In this document: positions 60,817-64,000 of the stretch, one piece after another
Numbering within the stretch: position 1 is the stretch's first letter
Layout: each line of letters begins with the position of its first letter
Assembly: GCA_002305045.1 (NCBI GenBank)
Contig: DBPX01000016.1
Location: 265,911 to 329,910 of the forward strand
Reading direction: 5' to 3'
Length of the DNA: 64,000 nucleotides
Source of the DNA: Ruminococcus sp. UBA1409
GTDB taxonomy: Bacteria > Bacillota > Clostridia > Oscillospirales > Ruminococcaceae
Program-made: the position numbers and the translations under genes
The notes under the pieces: generated by a model
What the model was told of the DNA's origin: nothing
Database searches by the model: none
What the model saw: the letters and a program-made list of their open reading frames with translations, nothing else

Positions 60817-61800
60817 TTATTGCTCGATAAAGTCAATAAGCTCCTGCTGCTTGACATCGAGCCTCTCCTGCATAAACCTTAACGCCCAGTCGAGCTTGTC
60901 CTCCATGCCGCCTATCGTCCTGCAAAGGTGCAAAAGGCACCACGCAGACTCCTTTGCCTTTTCAAGGTCCCCGGGACCGTCCCTCCCGGCGAGGGCGAGA
61001 ATCTGATTCAGGATAAACTCGGCAAGATACCTGCCGGTGAGGTCCTGATTCTGGCTCTTGATTCCAAGCTCGCAGATTTCAATGCACTCGTCAAATCTTT
61101 TTAGTATTCCAAGATATTTTGACAGCCTGGCGAGCACCATCGTCCCTAGTCTCGGGGTGCCGCAGTTTTTATCCGCAACCGACTCGTGAATCCCTCTTAG
61201 GTGCTTCAGTATGGCAACAGCCTCCTCGACAAGGCCTATCCTCTCCAGCTGATGGGCGATGCGAATCAGTATGCAGACCTCCTCGAAGGAAAGCACATCG
61301 GGAAGCTCGTCCCTCTGATAGGACGGGCAGCTGTCCCTAAGCAGCTTTTCCAGACTGGTTAAAGCCGTTATATGGGATATGTATCCCTCCTGCTGCATGG
61401 CAACGATGCTCATAAGGTCCAAAAACTGCTGCCTGGGCTTGGTAAGGTTTTCGTATTCAGAGGAGAGACTGTCCGCAATTTCGCACGCCTCGGCGTACTT
61501 CTCTATCGAGAAAAGATACTCGGCATTATATACCGCTATGGCTGCCTCGACATCAGCCTCCACTAAAATCATATTTATAAGTCCGGCTGGGAAGCCAAGT
61601 CTGTTTAAAAGCAGGGCGAGCGTCTTGCCTCTAGGCTCCTGCATTCCGTTTTCAATCTTTGACAGCGAGCTTATCGAGCATACTCCCTGGCATAAGGTGC
61701 TCTGATTGATGCCAAGTTCCTCCCTGCGCTGTCTGATAAACATGCCAATCTGTCTATGACTAGAAAATTTTACCCCCCCCCCGGGAGCATTTTTCTGCAT
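60817..61800 (-). CDS. XRE-family regulator with TPR-like C-terminal region
   Basis: A 327-residue regulator. HTH_3 domain at residues about 14-70 (MFIRQRREELGINQSTLCQGVCSISSLSKIENGMQEPRGKTL shortened here to its key parts: RREELGINQSTLC, SLSKIENG), then about 250 residues of helical repeats. The layout is that of RNPP/Rgg-like peptide-sensing regulators. GGTGAGG lies 4 bases before the ATG at 61800. Codons 6-10 are a run of CCC followed by ten G residues (see 61773-61782), so the frame can shift by slippage; a downstream ATG at codon 20 could start the protein in a shorter form. The target genes are unknown; none is adjacent in operon. Confidence 0.85.
   Translation of the reverse strand: MQKNAPGGGVKFSSHRQIGMFIRQRREELGINQSTLCQGVCSISSLSKIENGMQEPRGKTLALLLNRLGFPAGLINMILVEADVEAAIAVYNAEYLFSIEKYAEACEIADSLSSEYENLTKPRQQFLDLMSIVAMQQEGYISHITALTSLEKLLRDSCPSYQRDELPDVLSFEEVCILIRIAHQLERIGLVEEAVAILKHLRGIHESVADKNCGTPRLGTMVLARLSKYLGILKRFDECIEICELGIKSQNQDLTGRYLAEFILNQILALAGRDGPGDLEKAKESAWCLLHLCRTIGGMEDKLDWALRFMQERLDVKQQELIDFIEQ
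61773..61782 (-). repeat. G10 homopolymer in the start region of the XRE regulator
   Basis: Ten C on the plus strand (ten G in the coding strand) at codons 7-10, encoding Gly-Gly-Gly-Val. It is the longest single-base run noticed in the window, in a place where a one-base change would end or shift translation. Confidence 0.9.
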
Positions 61801-61835
61801 ATATCCTCACCTGCCTCTCATATGATGTCAATATG

Positions 61836-61864
61836 ATTATACAATAATTTTTCTTGCAATGCAA
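61836..61864 (-). promoter_or_regulatory. Promoter of the XRE regulator gene
   Basis: TTGCAT (61859-61864), 17-base spacer, TATAAT (61836-61841), 36 bases before the ATG. Confidence 0.7.
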
Positions 61865-62008
61865 TAGTCTGGCTGATTGTTTACATTTTTTTAACACTTT
61901 AGATTAAGTATAATAATTTTCGACTCTTTTCATCTTTTTTGGCTGAGACAAGCCGGCGGCAGGTGTATACTTCCTTCCGCCGGTTTATAATCACAATAGG
62001 CTACGCCG

Positions 62009-63346
62009 TCATATCGTCAGGGCGCTTCCCTCCGACTCTATCAAAATGAGAATTTCCTCCTCCTGGCCGGTGTAGGCGTTCACATAGACAAGCACCGTGG
62101 TGTCGTCCTCAGTCCTGCACTCAAGCTCCCAGCAGAGCTTCTCGTTCACGCTGTCAAGCGGGATGACAGCCAGCCCGGAGTCTACGACGCTCAGCTTAGG
62201 AGAAAGCCTTGACTGGCACTCCAGTGCGCTGACGGTTTCCTTAGGGAAGCTTCTTTCATGGTGGTTTACTATGAAGCCCCTGGCGTCAAAGCCGACTATC
62301 TCGCCGTTGTCCAGCGCCACCGAGACCTTGATAAGGTCGGTATAGCAGAGGATATCGTCCTCAAGATAGGCATAGTTTACCGTTAGGACATTGTTATAGG
62401 TCTCGTAATAGGTCTTGCTCATGCCGGTGATTCCAAGAGAATCAAGATATCCCCTTGAGTAGACCAAAGCCTCCTCCAGGCTGATTTTGGAGTCCTTAAT
62501 CTCCCTCGATTTTACCATATAGCTTATATATCCGCCGTTTTTTGTAACTGCACAGCTTACTCCCGGGGCATTAAAGCAGTACGACGGCATCCTTCCCAGC
62601 TCGTCCTCCTCGGAGTCCTTAAGCTCCCACGCCTCAATTCCGCAGTAAACCGACGCCTTCTCCCTTGCCTCCTCCCTTGAGACCTCCTTCTTGCCCTTTG
62701 TCAGCCTGGGAGTGCGCTCAAGGATATGGTCGGAGAAGGGACCGTCGTAAATAAGCTTGGGAGAGTCGGAAAGCCCCTTTTCAAGCTCGCTGAAGCTGTC
62801 TGCGATATATGCTCCGCTGTCGTCAAGCTCGTCAAACAGCACGGTGACGCTGCTGTCGTCGGTCAGGAGCCTGGTTTTAAGCTTCCACAGGGACTCCTTT
62901 ATGCTTTTTGCGGACTCGGCAAGCTGACTGAGCTTCGAGTAGTCGTCATAGCTTATCCTGCTCCCCGACGCCGCCGTCTGCGAGAGCGAGTAGGCATAGG
63001 CTCCAACCTGGGAGAGGAACTTATTTGTCCTCTCAAGGTCAAGCTCGGAGCTTGGAAGCCTTGCAAGAGCCGCTCTTGCCGACTCAGCCTCGGAAAGAAG
63101 CTCGGTAGACAGCCTTGTCATCATTCCGGGAGAGCTTGCGTAGAGTCCCTTTGTAAGCGTGGCGGATATGCTGTCGGCGGACTGGGCAAGCTCCTCGACC
63201 GCCTGCCTGTAGCTGTATTCTATCTGGCGTCCGGCACCTGAAAGACGCCTCATATAGATGATGTTATAGGCTGCCAGCACCGATATTATCGCCAGCGAAA
63301 AGGACACGATTCTTACAATCGTCCTTTTGAAAATGACAGTTTTCAT
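62009..63346 (-). CDS. ypeB: Germination protein YpeB
   Basis: A 445-residue protein required to place and stabilise the cortex-lytic enzyme SleB in spores. It has one N-terminal membrane segment (residues 10-30, IVRIVSFSLAIISVLAAYNIIYM), a helical domain (about 35-180), and C-terminal PepSY-like repeats (SREEAREKASVYCGIE, SLEEALVYSRGYLDSLG, VSVALDNGEIVGFDARGFIVNHH). Length fits Bacillus YpeB (450). GGAGGTAAAG directly precedes the ATG. sleB is normally adjacent but is not found here. Expression in the forespore (sigma-G) is expected. Confidence 0.9.
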   Translation of the reverse strand: MKTVIFKRTIVRIVSFSLAIISVLAAYNIIYMRRLSGAGRQIEYSYRQAVEELAQSADSISATLTKGLYASSPGMMTRLSTELLSEAESARAALARLPSSELDLERTNKFLSQVGAYAYSLSQTAASGSRISYDDYSKLSQLAESAKSIKESLWKLKTRLLTDDSSVTVLFDELDDSGAYIADSFSELEKGLSDSPKLIYDGPFSDHILERTPRLTKGKKEVSREEAREKASVYCGIEAWELKDSEEDELGRMPSYCFNAPGVSCAVTKNGGYISYMVKSREIKDSKISLEEALVYSRGYLDSLGITGMSKTYYETYNNVLTVNYAYLEDDILCYTDLIKVSVALDNGEIVGFDARGFIVNHHERSFPKETVSALECQSRLSPKLSVVDSGLAVIPLDSVNEKLCWELECRTEDDTTVLVYVNAYTGQEEEILILIESEGSALTI

Positions 63347-63377
63347 CTTTACCTCCGTACAATCGGTTTGCGATATT

Positions 63378-63406
63378 TCTTATGGTATATTCTTTCACAT
63401 TTACTC
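63378..63406 (-). promoter_or_regulatory. Possible sigma-G type promoter of ypeB
   Basis: GAGTA (63402-63406), 17-base spacer, CATAAGA (63378-63384), each one mismatch from the sigma-G consensus, about 32 bases before the ATG. No good sigma-A promoter is seen instead. Confidence 0.3.
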
Positions 63407-63477
63407 AAAAATTATCATTGTTAAAATCTTCATTTATCGCATTTAAACAGGATTTGAGGCAACTTCGTCAAAAGCTC

Positions 63478-63506
63478 TTGCATTTTCCAACTTCATGCTG
63501 TATAAT
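63478..63506 (+). promoter_or_regulatory. Promoter of the aldolase gene
   Basis: TTGCAT (63478-63483), 17-base spacer, TATAAT (63501-63506), 57 bases before the ATG. Confidence 0.75.
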
Positions 63507-63562
63507 GTAATAAGACTTTTACAACGGGTCGGATAAATATTACATACTCGGAGGTAAACAAA

Positions 63563-64000
63563 ATGCTCGTATCAGCAAAGGACATGCTAAACAAGGCTCG
63601 TGACGGTCACTATGCCGTCGGACAGTTCAACATCAACAATCTCGAATGGACCAAGGCGATACTGCAAACATCCCAGGAGCTTCAGGCTCCCGTTATCCTC
63701 GGCGTATCCGAGGGCGCAGGAAAGTATATGTGCGGCTACACCACCATCGTAGGAATGGTAAAGGGTATGATAGAAAACCTGGGAATAACTGTCCCGGTTG
63801 CAATACACCTTGACCACGGCACCTTCGAGGGCGCAAAGGCGTGCATCAACGCAGGCTTTACCTCTATAATGTTTGACGGCTCGCATTATCCTATCGAGGA
63901 GAACATTAAGCTCACCACCGCCTTAAAGAACACCTGCGACATCCTCGGGCTGTCTCTTGAGGCTGAGGTCGGCGCAATCGGCGGCGAGGAGGACGGCGTC
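63563..64000 (+). CDS. fba: Class II fructose-bisphosphate aldolase, 3' part outside the window
   Basis: Zinc-dependent glycolytic aldolase; the first 146 codons are present. N-terminus MLVSAKDMLNKARDGHYAVGQFNINN, the zinc/substrate motif VAIHLDHGTF (near residue 78-87), IMFDGSHYPIEENI and EAEVGAIGGEEDGV (Glu of the active site) are all typical. RBS GGAGG 8 bases before the ATG. It is divergent from ypeB and has a good vegetative promoter. High expression is expected for a glycolytic gene. Confidence 0.96.
   Translation, partial: MLVSAKDMLNKARDGHYAVGQFNINNLEWTKAILQTSQELQAPVILGVSEGAGKYMCGYTTIVGMVKGMIENLGITVPVAIHLDHGTFEGAKACINAGFTSIMFDGSHYPIEENIKLTTALKNTCDILGLSLEAEVGAIGGEEDGV

Overview
The window looks like a chromosome segment of an anaerobic, endospore-forming Firmicute of the class Clostridia, probably a gut Oscillospiraceae/Ruminococcaceae-type organism. 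This is inferred from the moderate-to-high GC content, frequent AGG/AGA codons, Gram-positive promoters and ribosome binding sites, sporulation genes (dpaA, dpaB, a spoVM missed by ORF-length cut-offs, ypeB), a 2-hydroxyacyl-CoA-dehydratase-type activase, a [4Fe-4S] aldo/keto reductase and many intracellular glycoside hydrolases. No rRNA, tRNA, CRISPR array or transposase was seen.

Layout. 1-2.6 kb: a type IIA topoisomerase pair on the minus strand, second subunit cut by the window edge. 2.8-6.9 kb: GH43-GH31 operon. 7.1-12.1 kb: a promoter, a tandem-palindrome leader, a 1416-residue double BadF-type activase and a coupled ybaK. 12.2-13.1 kb: cupin gene and Rrf2-type regulator with paired operator-like dyads. 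13.3-17.2 kb: CapA-like protein, methyltransferase and guaA. 17.2-17.8 kb: a decayed island next to the guaA 3' end, with integrase-arm-like repeats, the tail of an iron alcohol dehydrogenase and hairpins. 17.8-20.1 kb: three small conserved-type proteins, a phosphoesterase and an araD-like gene. 20.2-23.4 kb: DUF1846 protein and dpaAB. 23.5-36.6 kb: one long minus-strand housekeeping cluster (yicC-remA-gmk-rpoZ-priA-def-fmt-yugP-rsmB-rlmN-prpC-prkC-rsgA-spoVM), close to the Bacillus order but without coaBC, rpe and thiN. 36.9-39.4 kb: HD protein and the GGGtGRT / NifU-like pair. 39.7-41.6 kb: an AT-rich lipoprotein plus M23-peptidase cassette bracketed by diverged 108-base direct repeats. 42.0-48.6 kb: GH2 beta-galactosidase, GH5 lipoprotein, metH. 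48.8-57.1 kb: htrA, phosphohexomutase, GH95, aldo/keto reductase, GH43. 57.4-64.0 kb: an unrecognised protein, an EF-G-like GTPase, a 6S-like ncRNA, an XRE/TPR regulator with a G10 tract in its start region, ypeB and the first part of fba.

How the genes may work together. A GH5 surface lipoprotein, GH31, GH2, GH95 and two GH43 enzymes form a set that could dismantle a branched hemicellulose such as xyloglucan: an outside endo-cut, import, then removal of side chains in the cytoplasm. Phosphohexomutase, the araD-like enzyme and fructose-bisphosphate aldolase would feed the sugars into central metabolism. The 23.5-36.6 kb block couples translation start and end processing (fmt, def, rsmB, rlmN, rsgA), nucleotide supply (gmk), replication restart (priA) and the PrkC/PrpC sensory kinase-phosphatase pair to sporulation (spoVM). 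The most notable items for follow-up are the repeat-bracketed AT-rich cassette, the G10 regulator, the ncRNA, two structured leaders, the island remnant at guaA and the unexplained GGGtGRT/NifU-like pair.
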